Below, piece after piece: positions 1 to 11,610 of a stretch of DNA of 64,000 nucleotides. Where the stretch lies: assembly GCA_015680685.1 (NCBI GenBank), contig MNCI01003839.1, forward strand, positions 1 through 64,000. The letters run 5' to 3'. Every line of letters starts with the position of its first letter. Positions within the stretch are counted from its first letter, which is position 1. The stretch is from Gnetum montanum. Taxonomy: Eukaryota > Streptophyta > Gnetopsida > Gnetales > Gnetaceae. The position numbers were made by a program, and so were the translations under genes. Under the pieces are notes generated by a model, which had not been told where the DNA came from, ran no database searches, and was given only the letters and a program-made list of their open reading frames with translations.

Positions 1-1005
1 GATTGCTCTTACTATTCTTGTTGCCCGATAGAAACTTCTAATAAAATTTTTCCATAGAAACACTTGTGTTTAAAAGCCTTAAGAGCATTTTAGTAGTAAA
101 TTTTGTTATTGTGCAACATGTGGGAACTGCTATTAGGATTGTTGTAAGAGAGCCTCTGTTTGTAGTCACGCCGTTGAACAATTCAGTAGTCAAGAGGGTT
201 CAGAAAATCCTTAGTATTTTGATGGGACCAAAATAGCTTCTTTTTATCTTTAAAGTGAATTCCCGTGGTATTTCAATCAAAAATTGTCAAGTATTTTAAA
301 GGTTCTGTTTGAATGCAATCGTTGACATCTATTATCTTGTCAAAATGGACTCTCGTACATGGTAGTTTACGCAACAATTTTTGGTAGCATAGTAGGATTG
401 TCTTGAAGAAATTGCTTGTTTGAGCCTTGGAAGTTTGAACAATTCGTAGATATTGAATTTGAGATAGCTTTATTGCGAAGTGTTTACTCGTGTCATTTTA
501 CCTTGTTTAAATATTTGAGGTCTACACAAATCTGCTTTCTTTTCTTTTCTGTCTATTTCCATTGAATCTTGCTCTATTTCTAGTTTTCTTGTAGAACTAT
601 CTCTTTCTCTGGGGAAAATTAGGAGTAGATTGCAGAGTTGTGCTCAAATGTTTTTGCAAGATTTTATTTGTTACAAGTAGGTATTATAAGGACCGCGTAG
701 ACTAGGCAATTGAACAAAATAGGAAATTTTCAACAACTCACAGTACTTGGCAAAGTTGGCTGAATCTCTTTAAAGTAAGTCATTTGTAGTTTACATACAA
801 CGCAATCGTTACATTTCTCACAAACGCACGCTGCAACAGCACATACACATACTCACATTAACTACTGAGTTTATTTGGAGGTATCTGGGCCTTGGTGTTG
901 CCAGAGACCAGCAGGCACCTAAATCCTATTCGAAGATACTCGTTGGCGGTCATGTCCCAAACAGTCGCTAACACAACCATTGATGATTAAAGATGCTTCA
1001 AAAAT
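1..1005. repeat. AT-rich dispersed repeat, copy 1
   Basis: This stretch is clearly related to 23860-24750. Matching blocks include the run around 520-600 (Ttgtttaaatatttgag, then the cattgaatcttgctctattt block) and the block at 868-915 (tttatttggaggtat followed by an accagca motif). Within the copy there is an imperfect internal duplication: the segments near 170-240 and 410-480 both read as 'attgcttg..gagcct..gggttt..atagctt'. No ORF is credible. The left edge is cut by the window. In copy 2 the homologous end abuts an Athila-like LTR, so this may be leader or internal sequence of that lineage; that is inference. Confidence 0.6.
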
Positions 1006-1795
1006 AATGTTATTGAGCATTTTTTTATTTTTAGAGCCATATTGTGGATTTATAAAATGGCCTTATGTTTCAGTTATGTATTTCATGTATCGTATACTCT
1101 AAGGATTTGCACTTAAGATGTTGGAATAACATTGCATGGATTTTGGTTAAGTGATTTTACTCTTCATTTTTGTTAAGTATGATTATTAGGTTGTAAGTTT
1201 CATACTTCTTGATTTAAGCTTATTAAAGAATTAAATTTTGGAATTTTAAGTTTTAGATATATAATATATTGAATTTAATCATGTTCCTTGAGTGATTTTA
1301 TAAATTTATCTATGGTTAAATTTTAAAGTATGATACATAAACACATTCTCACCATGATTTAATCTAAAAAAGAGGTTGAGAGTTAGAGTGCACATAAAGC
1401 ACCTTCTCAAAAGACCATTTGTTTGATGCATCATTTATTCAAGCTAGCAAATAGAAGAAGCATATGTTTGCCTCCACTTTATGTTTATTGTTCTCTTAAT
1501 TTTTATTGTTTTAATGTTCTCTCTCTAGTTTAATGTAGAATAAATATATCTTTCTCATATTTTTCAAAAAGTACAATCAAGAATAGTAGTTTCACCAATT
1601 TTAGCATCTTAGTTATAACATCTATATCATTTAGTTTCATTATTTCAAGCATTTCAACATTTTAGCTTTCAAATTTCATTCCAAGTGATCCAAGAAAAAA
1701 CCTTCAAAAGATAAGCCTAAAATTCCAAATCTTATACAGCCAAGACTCCCTTAAGGTAGCCTCTATATGAGTCTTAGATAATCCTTGTAGTTTGT
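1006..1795. other. AT-rich sequence, no gene seen
   Basis: Low-complexity, AT-rich sequence with stops in all frames. I see no LTR ends, coding similarity or structured RNA signal here. Confidence 0.5.
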
Positions 1796-2335
1796 TGATG
1801 AGTGACAAGATACCCCTACACTCAACCATACGAATACGAACGTTTTCACGCATGGTCTGGTTGAACTCTGCAAACGGACTAGTTGTGGCACCTAGACGGT
1901 TATCCTTAGGTTGCAGTTCACTATCTTCCCACCTAGACTAGTATTATATTTTTCATGTATGGTTTAGTCCAGAGTGAGTTGTATGATGTGTTCCTAATCT
2001 AATACTACTCCTGAGGCAATGGAAGGTAATATTAACTAAGCTAAGCTAGGAGAGAAAAGGTAAAAGAATTTAATCTAGCCTAAGTGTGATGAGCATCCAT
2101 TCCTTGATTATCCATACACATCTTGGACTTTGTGCATGACTACCACTGGGATTACCAAGCGTAGATCCTAGGTACACCACTGGGTTACCAAGTAGTCACA
2201 CTTAAATGCTTGCAATCAAGTCGTACTCATTCCGTGTTTCACGAGATAAGGGTGAGATAGAGATTAACTAGGAAAGTAGTAAATAACAATTAAATAAATA
2301 AAGTGGATGTTGTTCTTGCAATGTGCTATGGGATC
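1796..2335 (-). repeat. Truncated Athila-like LTR (E2 subtype)
   Basis: Read on the minus strand, this ends in a block (around 1796-1850) that closely matches the 3' end of the LTR fragment at 48395-48992. Both contain CGTATGGTTGAGTGTAGG and finish in CACTCATCA. The region also carries the 'ggttaccaag / actgggattacc' repeats typical of the E-type LTRs at 32687 and 47244. Its U3 side is missing where element D begins. No PBS follows the LTR end on the minus strand, so its partner internal region is not visible. Confidence 0.6.
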
Positions 2336-2399
2336 CTAACCACAAAGGGTGTCATGGGTGCCTAAGGTGATGCTTTGATGATGAAAGGGGACTATCGTC

Positions 2400-4703
2400 T
2401 AGTCAACATTGAGGTCCCAACGTCACTAGAGGGCACACGAACCACAAATGGTTCATGTGCTAGTTCTACATTGTTATTAACACTAATAGCATTGATGATA
2501 TAACCTACACCACTAGCATTGAGGGGAGAGTTTCATTGATTGATTCCCTAGTCATACAAGATTACCCTCATCAAGGACTAATTTTCCCTGATCAACCATG
2601 CGTTGAATGTTGTCTTTTAATGGCAAGTAGTAGTTTGTGTCATGGCCATGCAACTAGTGATAGTTGTAGAACTAATCCAATCTAAAGTTTTTAGGGACTA
2701 GGGGCCCATCTGACATAGCTGTAGAGGGGTTTCTGAGAACATCACAGTACCTCTCATGGCATTTTCATGTATCCTTGCACATTTTTTTGTGTTGGATGGG
2801 CCTTGCACTAAGCAACTAATCCAAGAGCTCAAATAGCTTGATGGGCAAGGGGGTATACTTTGAGTGATCCTTGTACTCAAAGTTTGACCTTTGGGGAGCT
2901 TGCTCCATGGCAACTAATCGTGCAAGCTCATTGGTTCTCATAGTGCCAAAACCTGATGCCTTGTTATTGTTGTTGGATAGGGCTTTAGGCACCTTGGCCA
3001 TTAGCTTAGTGTTGTTGGGCTTGGCCTCATCGGCCACAACTACAATAGTTGTTGTTACCTTTCCTTTTTCCTTGTCATTTTTTGTATCCATTTTTTTATA
3101 GGCCACATAGGCCGAGTCCTTACTAGCTTCCATTGCATCTTATATGCTCTTCATTTGAGCAAATTCTTGGTTGAGAGAGCGCAGGGCTAAGCAATATAGT
3201 TTTGACTTGATAAAGTCATTTACTGCACCTTTAAAGATAGCTAGAAGGTGAGTTCCCGCTATCAACTCATGAATTTCATTAAGGGAAGCACTCCAACATT
3301 GTATGAGTTTTTGTACTAGCTCTTGCGCCCCTTGCTTAATGTTCATTAATTGGTCTAGAGTAGCATCAGGCTTCAAGTCGTACTTGAAGGGAGTTACAAA
3401 TTGGCTGAGAAGCTCCTCCAAAGTTGATATAGAAGCTCTAGGAAGCACACAGTACTAGTCAAGAGCCTTGCCAATTAGGCACATAGCAAAGATACAAATG
3501 ATTATGTGTGGCCATGCCTACAAAAGCAAGCATTTAGAACAAAAAGTTTCAAGGTGTGTGTTGGGATTCCCCTCACTGTTACATTTTATGAATTGAAGAA
3601 CTTGGACCCCATGAGGAAAAGTTAGTGGTGGGACCACAAGATTGATGGGGTCATCTTGATAGAAGTCCATCACATAAACCATTTCTAAGTTGGCTTCTTT
3701 AAGCCTCCTAACCTCTTTCGTGAGTGTTTTCATGAGCTGGAATGCTTAGTTGAAACTCGGGGATGATGCAGCATGTTACACTAGTTGCATTGCCAGTGGT
3801 GTCGTCTGAGTGGCCAATAGCCCTATTATGGGTTGTGCTACCACATGGGATGCTTGTTGAGTTTTTTTTTTCATGTATTGGAGGATTTGTGATAACTGTG
3901 TCATAGGCACAAAGGTTGCATCCCACCACACAGTTGCAACATGGGCTATGGTTGGAGGTGCTATTGAGATGACTGGGATGAAGGACACCTAACTTGTTTG
4001 CAACTGAGATATAGGCATTGCATGCACATACGGCTGAGTCAGCATCATAGATGCTTGTAGGGAAGGCTGCATATATTTTGAGGATATGACAAAGGGGAAA
4101 GTGGCAGAGAGCCTTACACTATGCTGTGCATGCAATACTTGGTGGCTGGATACCACAAGTGTGGATGTGGATGGAAGAAGTGACGTTGCTATCCCAAAGA
4201 AGGCAAATGACTGTCACTAGTGCAAAAAAAAAAAGTGGAGGCAAGCTATTGGACAAAGCTGTAAAATGGAACACTACTATTTGAATGGGACTCAAACTCC
4301 TCTTGCCCATCCTATACGGGCTCTTCATAGTCTGATGTCACATCTTGTTCTTTTGGAGCACTTACCCTAATGAGTTGGTCTGGTAGCCACCTAAAAGTGA
4401 TAGTGAGTGGGATGAACACATCAGGGGTAGGAAGGAACTCTTTCCCATTTTGGTGAATAATTTCAAAGTTGTGCTTTACTTCTATTTCTTGGTGGTCTAG
4501 GGATAGGCCAACTTGAAGCTTTGCACAAAGGAAGTTGTACCTTTCGTTGTCCAATGCACTATATTCAAGTGTTTAGATACACAGTCTGAGTGACTACTAT
4601 TGTGGTCATACAAGACTGAGTGTTGTTCAATGTCTACCACCTGTTGAACAAGACGAGCTACTTTCATGCTTAGATCAAAGGTTGAAGTGTTCATGGGATT
4701 CAT
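2400..4703 (-). pseudogene. Gag of element D (decayed)
   Basis: Retroviral-type Gag of the Tat-like kind, which would form the particle that packages the element RNA. In minus-strand order I see an N-terminal block (YNFLCAKLQVGLSL, near 4550), the core starting with FYQDDPI near 3670 (with a PPLTFPHGV-like stretch), then LPRASISTLEELLSQFVT, HLLAIFKGAVNDFIKSKLY near 3230 and a Lys/Ala-rich tail. A His-based knuckle (NYHQLHGHDTN) lies near 2640. The core is spread over several ORFs separated by stops, many of them TAG. It aligns block by block with the Gags of A, B, C and I in this window. No protease or polymerase follows. It is not functional as it stands. Confidence 0.75.
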
Positions 4704-5133
4704 GTTGTTGTGTAGAAAAATGTAAGAAAAGAAAGCACTGGTAGAAAATCTTCAAGTGCAAAAAATGTTGAAAAATGGCTAAGTATGCAAACTATGAAAA
4801 TAGGCCAAAAATGAGCAACTCTAGAAATTCTATGAAAAAGTGACTAACTCTGGCATTACACTCATTATACTCTAAGAGGTTGTTGTGTTGTCCAGAGCAC
4901 ACAGAGCTTGACACAACAAACATAGTTGGGCTTTTCATCCTACAAGGTTCAAAGGGAACCAACAACTAAGACCAGTCTACACCAACTGAAATGTAGACAA
5001 CTCCTACACTAGCCTATGATCCAACTACTACCGTGGTAGGTCCATAGGCGTGTTATCTCTACACTACCTTGAAACTAGTAACAGAGGTGCAAAAAGCACA
5101 TGGGACTACCCTTAAACACAGAAGGAATGGGAA

Positions 5134-5151
5134 GCCCTCCTTCTAGAGCCA
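5134..5151 (-). promoter_or_regulatory. PBS-like conserved 19-mer, element D
   Basis: On the minus strand this reads TGGCTCTAGAAGGAGGGC, a few bases after the LTR end, in the position of a primer binding site. It is one of six near-identical copies in the window (consensus TGGCGCTAGAAGGAGGGCC). Confidence 0.65.
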
Positions 5152-5156
5152 AAAAC

Positions 5157-6355
5157 TATGATGTCCAAAAACGTCGATGGCTGGAACACCGAGAGGTCAA
5201 CAAGCATACAACCTAACCCCGAATCTATGCAAGGTTCATGTTGGGACACAAAAATGAGAAGCCTTGAATAGGCTGGTCCATCATATAGGGACTTACATGG
5301 TGTTAAAATGATTTTATGTGAAAAGGGATTTACACTATGCTATGCACAGACACCAAGACTAGCTAAGCTAAAGCATAGTAGGGTGTCCCAGACTAAAAAC
5401 AACAACATGAGCATGTAAATATGTTTCAAACAATAGAAAAGTGCAAGATTTATGCTTAATATCAAAGAAAAATGCTTGGAAAAGAAATGGAACAAAGCTT
5501 AAGAATGAAAAATGCACCACCCCAAAAATGGGGAGCATAACTATTACTAAACAAGAGGTGAAAATGGTAAGTGGTGTTAGGCAAACACAATGGCAGCATA
5601 GCAGTGTAGTCACAATCACACTAATTACACTACCTACATTAACGAGTGTAGTAGAGCATAGCAAGGACACTTAGCCCACTTTTGAAAAAATCTACAGTCT
5701 TCCTCCATGGTACACTAGCTATGCTTTAGGGCATAGTAGGAGAGGTAGCATCAGAAATTAGAAAATGTGCCAAATGTTTTTTCTATGTCGAGCTAGCTTG
5801 ATAGATCCTTCTCCAACACTTAGGCAAAACTGGACACTAGAACTTGTGCTATGCTTACTACGTTGGGGAGTGTAGCAGAGCATAGCAACCCAAGAGATAG
5901 AAAATTTGCCAAACTATTTTTCCCATCTAAAGAAATTTTGACAACCTCTAACCTAGTACTTTTGCAAACTTGCCACTAGAACATGTGCCACACTGGATAT
6001 GCTTGGGAGCATAGCAAGCGTGAAAATTGAGGAGATAGAAAATTTTCCAAACTATTTCATTTATCCAAAGCGACCCTTGACCACTTCTAGCTTGACACTT
6101 GGGCAAACTGGCCATGTAAGTGTATGCTACATTGGCTACGCTAGGGAGCATACTAGGCAGACTGAGAGCATAGTAGGATACTTAGAAAAATTTTCATGCA
6201 ACTACTACTGACACCTAGAAAAATTTTGCAAAACAAGCCTTGATGTATACGACACTCAAGAGCGTACCACTACACTTAGAAAATATTTGCGATGTTTTGA
6301 AACTTAGACAAATTTTCCGTTGAAGATGTAGAAACCTGAAATTGGTGATGTTTTA
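5157..6355 (-). repeat. 5' LTR of element D
   Basis: About 1.2 kb. In minus orientation it begins near TAAAACATC and ends at 5157 in GACATCATA, next to the PBS. The ancestral TG...CA ends appear mutated. Its U5 end, with AAAACGTCGATGGCTGGAA just inside, matches the LTRs at 55477 and 57746. It contains the 139-bp palindromic repeats annotated separately. Confidence 0.7.
5718..6154. repeat. 139-bp tandem repeats with palindromes (D LTR)
   Basis: Four degenerate units start near 5718, 5848, 5996 and 6135. Each opens with a GCTATGCT...AGCATAGC-like inverted repeat followed by a 'tagaaaattt.ccaaactatttc' block. The same array occurs in the LTRs at 56588-56885 and 58861-59158. Confidence 0.7.
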
Positions 6356-7065
6356 ATTCTGATGATTTTTATTATCATTTTAGGGATGATCAAAATAGAA
6401 AAATTATAAGGCACAAGGATGTCACTTTTAATGAACATGTTGTGTACAAGGATAGGTTCGAATCAGAATCTAATAATGTAGGAAAGCAAGAAAAGGAAAG
6501 TGACAAGGTTGAATTGGAAGAGATATCTAAAAGGGATGTAGCTAGAAGGATTCAACAAAAACCTAGAAACAAGATAGCTAGAGATGAAGTTGAGGTTGAG
6601 TTAAAAATAGTTATACCAAAGCCTCAGTTGGGAAGGTCTACTAGAACACCAAAGCTTAGAGATAGGTACTTTCCCTCATTACATTATTTACCTTTCACTG
6701 ATGCTAGGGAACTAAAATGTTTTATGAAGCAATGCAGGTAATAGATCATGTTAAGTCAAAGTTGGCTATGAGAGATGAGATAAAGTCACTCCAAAAGAAT
6801 ACAGCATGGACACTGACTAAGTTACCAGAAGGAAAGAGGACATTGCAAAATAATGGACATATAGGGTCAAGGAAGAACATGATGGCAAAAAAAGATACAA
6901 GGTAAGGTTAGTAGTTAAGGATTTCCAACAAAAAAGAGGAATTGACTACACAAAGATTTTATCTGCTATAGTAAAGTTGACTATCATTAGATTAGTGCTA
7001 AGTATTGTGCCTACTAATGATTTGCATCTAGAGTAGTTAGATGTCAAAACTTCTTTCTCGCATGG
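6356..7065 (+). pseudogene. Copia integrase tail / RT N-terminus (broken)
   Basis: Part of a Ty1/copia polyprotein. The first stretch (HKDVTFNEHVVYKDRFESES, near 6400-6470) matches the end of copia integrase. A charged linker follows, with GRSTRTPKLRDRYFPSL near 6630, which typically precedes copia RT. RT motifs then appear in shifting frames: LTKLPEGKR near 6820, VKEEHDGKKRYKVRLVVKDF near 6870-6930, GIDYTKILSAIVKLTIIRL near 6940-6995 and LDVKTSFSHG near 7040. Several frameshifts and stops are present. The sequence stops matching RT after 7065, before the catalytic YVDD region. The 5' gag, protease and most of integrase are absent. Confidence 0.8.
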
Positions 7066-7109
7066 TTGCTAGAATTCTAATTTTTGGTTGCTACCATTCC
7101 TTTGTATTC

Positions 7110-7250
7110 CTTGGACATGGAAGGGCAATTCCTTGAAAGTTGAAGAGTCGACCATTACAAAAGTTGAAGTGTCAACCATTATAGAAGTTGAATGGTTGAT
7201 TTTTATAGAAGTTGAAGGGTCAATTGTTACAAAAGTTTAAGGATCAAAAT
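7110..7250. repeat. Short tandem repeat inside copia RT
   Basis: Four to five imperfect units of roughly 24-30 bp built on 'aagttgaagggtcaaccatta'. The same wording occurs twice in the copia 3' LTR at 22979-23034. The repeat sits where the catalytic middle of RT should be. Confidence 0.65.
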
Positions 7251-7275
7251 TTTATCTCTTCATTTTATTTGAAAG

Positions 7276-7414
7276 TTTGATATATGCTCTAATTTGTACT
7301 AGACCCGACATACCACATGCAGTGGGAGTTGTTAGCAAGTTCATGTTTGATCCAAGAAGGAAGCATTTTGAAAGTTGTAAAGTGGCTCCTAATATATCTA
7401 AAAGGAACTTCAAG
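7276..7414 (+). pseudogene. Copia RT C-terminal fragment
   Basis: Encodes YALICTRPDIPHAVGVVSKF and, after a frame change, KWLLIYLKGTSS. These are the standard end-of-RT motifs of Ty1/copia (the 'CTRPDI' and 'YLKGT' blocks). The coding breaks exactly at 7414, where the chromovirus LTR starts. It resumes at 22324 with RNase H. Confidence 0.85.
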
Positions 7415-7978
7415 TGTGAAAGAGGTAGTAGGGTTGCTGGTAGCCTGCTACCTCCGCCATGGTTCAGGGGCCGTGGGGGCACAAGGGATCCTCCGCTCCT
7501 TGTGTCTTCGGAACCATACTGGCATGGCAGTTCCATGCACTAGTAAGAGGAGGTTATGACCTACCTCATTACCCCACTTGATAGGACCTTGCCTAGGATG
7601 GTTGCATAGTTCAACTCTATGTTGGGGTGTTTTTACCGGGTGTGTCATGGGACATGCTATGGGATGTTGCAAGTGCTCTTTGGAATGCAACACCAACTAC
7701 CAGCATGCGGTGATGAATCTGAAGCGTTCAGCTGGTAGTCCCTGTGGTGTCCACGCAAGTGGAGCAAGGGAGTACTATCTAGCGTGTTAGTGTATCGTGA
7801 ATATTGTTTATGAAACACTACTCAAGAGACATGCTAACACTAACACATTATTTGTTGGCATGTGTTTCAGGCTTGTTGATTGTTGAGGCGTATTCATCTT
7901 GAGTTTTTTCCTGATTCAGAATCTTCTTGGGAAACTCTTGGGGTGCCAAACAACGTGCTCAAGGAAAACGTTGTTACA
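7415..7978 (+). repeat. 5' LTR of chromovirus
   Basis: 564 bp, TG...CA (TGTGAAAGAGG ... GTTGTTACA). The same length as the 3' LTR at 21760-22323 and alignable throughout; differences are mostly transitions. Confidence 0.9.
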
Positions 7979-7980
7979 GA

Positions 7981-7996
7981 TGGTATCATAGCCTCA
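7981..7996 (+). promoter_or_regulatory. Primer binding site (initiator tRNA-Met type)
   Basis: TGGTATCATAGCCTCA lies two bases after the LTR. It differs by one base from TGGTATCAGAGC, the PBS complementary to plant initiator tRNA-Met. Confidence 0.9.
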
Positions 7997-8137
7997 CAGT
8001 TTCAGTTGTTGGTAAAACTTTCTCACTAAGTGGGTATTAGGGTTTGTGGTTTGTGAGGTATCCTTTTTCACCATTCTCAACTTCTGCTAGCCACTCCCTT
8101 GGAGGGTGGCCTCGTGCTAAAGCTTCCTTTAGCAAAC

Positions 8138-9530
8138 ATGGAGCCGGGTGGACCGAGTAACATGGTTGATGTTCAAACAAATCCAGAAATTGAGGCTGAA
8201 NTGAGTAACATGGTTGATGTTCAAACAAATCCAGAAATTGAGGCTGAAATAAAACTTGGTCAAGATGAGACTAAGTTTCAAATGTTATGGGATCAGGTCA
8301 AGGAAATTAATGAGGCCTTAGCCCATTCTGGTCCAAAGAACGTCGATGTGATCCATCACATTTTGAAAGATGTTGACTTGCCACAAAAAAAGATGGATCT
8401 TCACTCCAAGGACAGGGTGAAATTGGCAGAGGCTAAGGTTTCGATCTTGGAAGATCATCTGGATCGCATGATCAACCTCTATAAGGATCTATTTGGATCC
8501 TTGGAAGAGGCACAAACAAAAGCATCCTTGGTTGAGGACTTAGTTGGTCGGGTGAAAGTTCTAGAGGATGCATTGGTGGGGGTAAATCAGGAACTATCTG
8601 ATTTGAAAATTGAAAATGCCATCCTGAAATCCTCCTTAGCAGGACGCTTGGCAAATGAGCCAGTAGCGATGGCTCGTATCAAAGTTAGAGAATCAAGTTC
8701 TTATGATGGTGAGAGAAATGATGCTAAAATAGATGTCTTCCTCCATGATGCGAAGATGTACCTAAATACTGAGGGTGTTCCTGCAACCCAAAAGGTCTCC
8801 ACAGCATCACAATTTCTCATAGGAAGTGCTAAGATATGGTGGCTTAGTCTCCTCCGTGTCCAAGAAAAGGACACCATGATAGAAAAGATCGAGACCTGGG
8901 ACAGCTTCAAGGCTGCATTGATCAAATAGTTCCATCTTGGGAACTCTAAATGGGTTGCTAGAACCAAGCTAGAGACCCTGAAACATTCGGGGAAGCTTGA
9001 GGATTATATCAATAGCTTCCAAGAACTCATGTTGCTGATTCCTGATATGGGAGATCGGGGTTATTTCTTCAAATTCATAAATGGGCTACAACCATGGGCG
9101 CAAATGGAATTGCATCAAAGAGGCATTGACTCCCTCACGGAGGCTATTGCAGCTACTAGTACTTTTCTGGACTTCAAGGCAACGAAGCCAGATAAGGGCA
9201 AGCCTAGGAAGGGTAAGCATGGCATGCCCTCCCACTCTCAGAGAATAGATACAGGATCCATCAAAGGTGGGAATACCTTTAGATCAGTTCAGCAAGGTAG
9301 TTGCTCGATGGGTGGTCCTCCAGGCAACCAAGGCTTCCAACAAAAATGCAAAGATACAGGAAGCAAGTGGCAACCTGGGGCCAAGAAGAAGTAGTTTACA
9401 GGAGGTGCCTTTAAGAGGCTAATTCAATGCTTCTTGTGTCCTGGAAATCACTTGGAAAGAAATTGTCCCCTCAGTTCAGGAAGGACTGAGAATAGGCAGG
9501 GGCCAGCTCCTAGGAAACAATTGATGGCAC
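8138..9530 (+). pseudogene. Chromovirus Gag (with in-frame stops)
   Basis: Capsid/nucleocapsid protein. ATG at 8138 is the first good start after the PBS. An N-terminal region of about 170 residues is strongly heptad-like (Leu/Val/Glu/Lys rich, near 8420-8650), consistent with a coiled coil. The Gag core follows (IWWLSLL near 8840; WDSFKAALIK near 8900; GKLEDYINSFQELMLLIP near 9000). A Lys/Gly-rich tail leads to a CX2CX3HX4C zinc knuckle (CFLCPGNHLERNC, 9429-9467), a form common in chromoviruses. Frame 2 is kept throughout, broken only by stops at 8927 and 9392 (both TAG). An in-frame 48-bp offset duplication around the N at 8201 is probably an assembly join. Confidence 0.9.
8155..8248. other. 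46-bp duplication around a single N (assembly join)
   Basis: 8155-8200 and 8203-8248 are identical and the base between them at 8201 is N. Two contigs ending in the same sequence appear to have been abutted instead of merged. Confidence 0.8.
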
Positions 9531-10054
9531 TTGATTATCGTCTTGATCCATGCCTTCAAATTACTGATGGAAACACATCAGGGGAACAGCGAAGGCTAGC
9601 GGTGATGATGGAATTATCAGACATGGTTACACAGAGGTCAAGAGTTGGAAACTCCCAGAATCCTAATCCTAATACTCTACATCAGATTCAATTGGCCCCA
9701 ATCACTGTGAGCACGAGTCAGCTGAGTGCCCTCATTGATAATGGGGCTAGTCACAATTACATGGTTCTAGCCATGGTGAAAAACCTACAACTAAAGATGG
9801 AACCTTTCCAAGCATCCTATAAGTTGGCCAAGTTCAGGCCCCTTCGGTGCATCGGGGTGTGTCGTGGTGTCCCCATTTAAGTGGGCTCATGGCAAGGAGT
9901 GCTAGATTTTTCAATTCTAGACATGGACTTCTTTCAGGTCATTTTGGGGCAAGAATTTTTACGCAAGGCCAAGGTTTTCACAACCCCACACTTGGACCTA
10001 ATTTCTATTTCACATGAAAGCTCCCCATGAATCGTTCAAGCTCATGGAGCATAG
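9531..10054 (+). pseudogene. Chromovirus aspartic protease domain
   Basis: Retropepsin-like protease that would process the Gag-Pol polyprotein. The active-site region reads LSALIDNGASHNYM (Asp codon at 9737). The family motif is D-T/S-G, so the middle residue here is Asn, which is unusual and may mark loss of activity. A later block (FSILDMDFFQVILGQEFL, near 9910-9960) fits the second conserved protease segment (ILGxxFL). It is in the same frame as Gag, with stops at 9878 (TAA), 10028 (TGA) and 10052 (TAG). Confidence 0.8.
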
Positions 10055-11610
10055 ATGGGAAAGGATAAGGACACTAGCCCCCAGATTGTGTCACCAATGG
10101 TGATGAAACGCTTGGCTAGGGACCCTACCAGAAGATTTTTGCTAGCTATGCAAATAGGTGACCCTTCTAAGTCTTGTGGATATCAAGCTATTATTGACCC
10201 ATGCATAGCACAGGTGCTCGATCAGTTTAAAGATGTGATGCCACCTGAACTACCTGGTAGTTTTCCACCTCGTAGAGTAGTGGATCACAAAATTGAATTG
10301 TAGCTTGGCACTAATCCTCTTATCCAAAGGCCATACTAGTTAATAGAACCAGAATTGGTTGAACTGAAAAAGCAGCTTGAAGGTTTAATGTCCAAGGGAT
10401 ACATTCGTCCCTCAAAATCCCCTTATGGGGCATCGATACTATTTGTTACCAAGGAGGACGAAACGCTACGGCTCTGCTATGATTATAAACTGCTGAATAA
10501 ACACACGATGAAGAACAAGTAGCCAATACAGCTCATTTCTAACTTGTTCAATCAATTAGTAGGGGCTCGATATTTTACCTGGTTAGACCTCAGACAAGGA
10601 TACTATCAAGTTCGCATTGCAGAAGGGGACGAAGCAAAAATTGCATGTGTAATGCGGTATGGATCGTATGAATGGACTATAATGCCTTTCGGGCTCTGCA
10701 ATGCACCAGCTACATTTTGTACATTGATAAACAAAATATTTTGACCCTTCCTAGATAAATTTTTGGTCGTTTATCTTGATGACATCCTAATATAGAGCCA
10801 GACAATTGAGGAACATGCCCTCCACCTACAAATGGTCCTTGAGAAGCTACAAGAAAATCGGTTGTACGTTAAGAAAGAAAAATGTGAATTCTACTGCTCG
10901 AAGCTAAAATTTTTGGGGCATCTCGTGGGCTATGGGTAGGTAAAGCCAAATCCAAAGAAGGTAGAGGATATGCGCCAATGGCCTGCTCCCACTAATGTGC
11001 ATGAGGTTAGAAAATTCATGGGGTTAGCTAGTTTCTATTAGAAATTCATCAAAAATTTCTCAATAATTGCTGCTCCTTTAACCAATCTGCAAAAGAAAGA
11101 AGTTGCATGGGAGTGGGAGGTAAATTGTCAGAAATCCTTCGAGCGGATTAAAGAGGCTTTAACCTCCCATCCAGTGTTGGTGTTGCCTGATTTCTTGAAA
11201 CCCTTTGAGGTTCACACAGACACCAGTGACAATGTAATTAGGGGCATCTTGCTATAGGAAGGTCATCATGTTGCTTATGAAAGCCAAAAGCTAAATCAAG
11301 TAGAGTAGAGGTGGCCAGTCCATGAAAAGGAAATGTTCGTGATTGTCCATTGCTTGAGAGCATGGACACACTACTTGCTGGGAAGTCGTGTCCTCATAAA
11401 GACAGACAATCTGGCCACTAGCTACCTGATGACCCAAATGAAGCTGAGGCCCAAATAAGCTCGATGGTTGGCCATGTTTTCTGAATTTGATTTGCAGTTG
11501 ACTTATTGTCCTGGAAAGGAGAATGTGGTGGCAGATGCATTGAGTCGCCGTCCTCAACCTGCATCTCAGCTCTTTTCCATCATTAGGCAACAAACTTCAC
11601 ACGTTTAATG
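10055..11610 (+). pseudogene. Chromovirus RT-RNase H
   Basis: Reverse transcriptase and RNase H of a Ty3/gypsy element. Pre-RT sequence includes PPRRVVDHKIEL near 10270. RT blocks follow: [34 protein letters not shown] (near 10575), MPFGLCNAPATF (near 10685) and the catalytic VVYLDDIL (near 10770), with both Asp residues intact. RNase H shows FEVHTDTSDNVI (near 11205), HEKEMFVIV and ADALSRRPQ (near 11535). The frame equals that of Gag. Stops at 10301, 10337, 10520, 10793, 10937, 11039, 11255 and 11306 are TAG; 10742 is TGA; 11456 and 11606 are TAA. Most replace Gln, Tyr or Arg expected in the family. Confidence 0.93.

Larger units (their letters stand above)
2336..6355 (-). mobile_element. 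Gag-only LTR retrotransposon D, 5' part
   Basis: On the minus strand the order is LTR (5157-6355), PBS-like 19-mer (5134-5151), Gag N-terminal block, Gag core, knuckle and then loss of similarity near 2340. The 3' part, including any protease and 3' LTR, is missing. The LTR belongs to the same family as those at 55477, 57746 and 48998. The element cuts into the copia relic that begins at 6356. No target duplication can be assigned because the left end is lost. No RT or integrase similarity was found. Confidence 0.75.
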
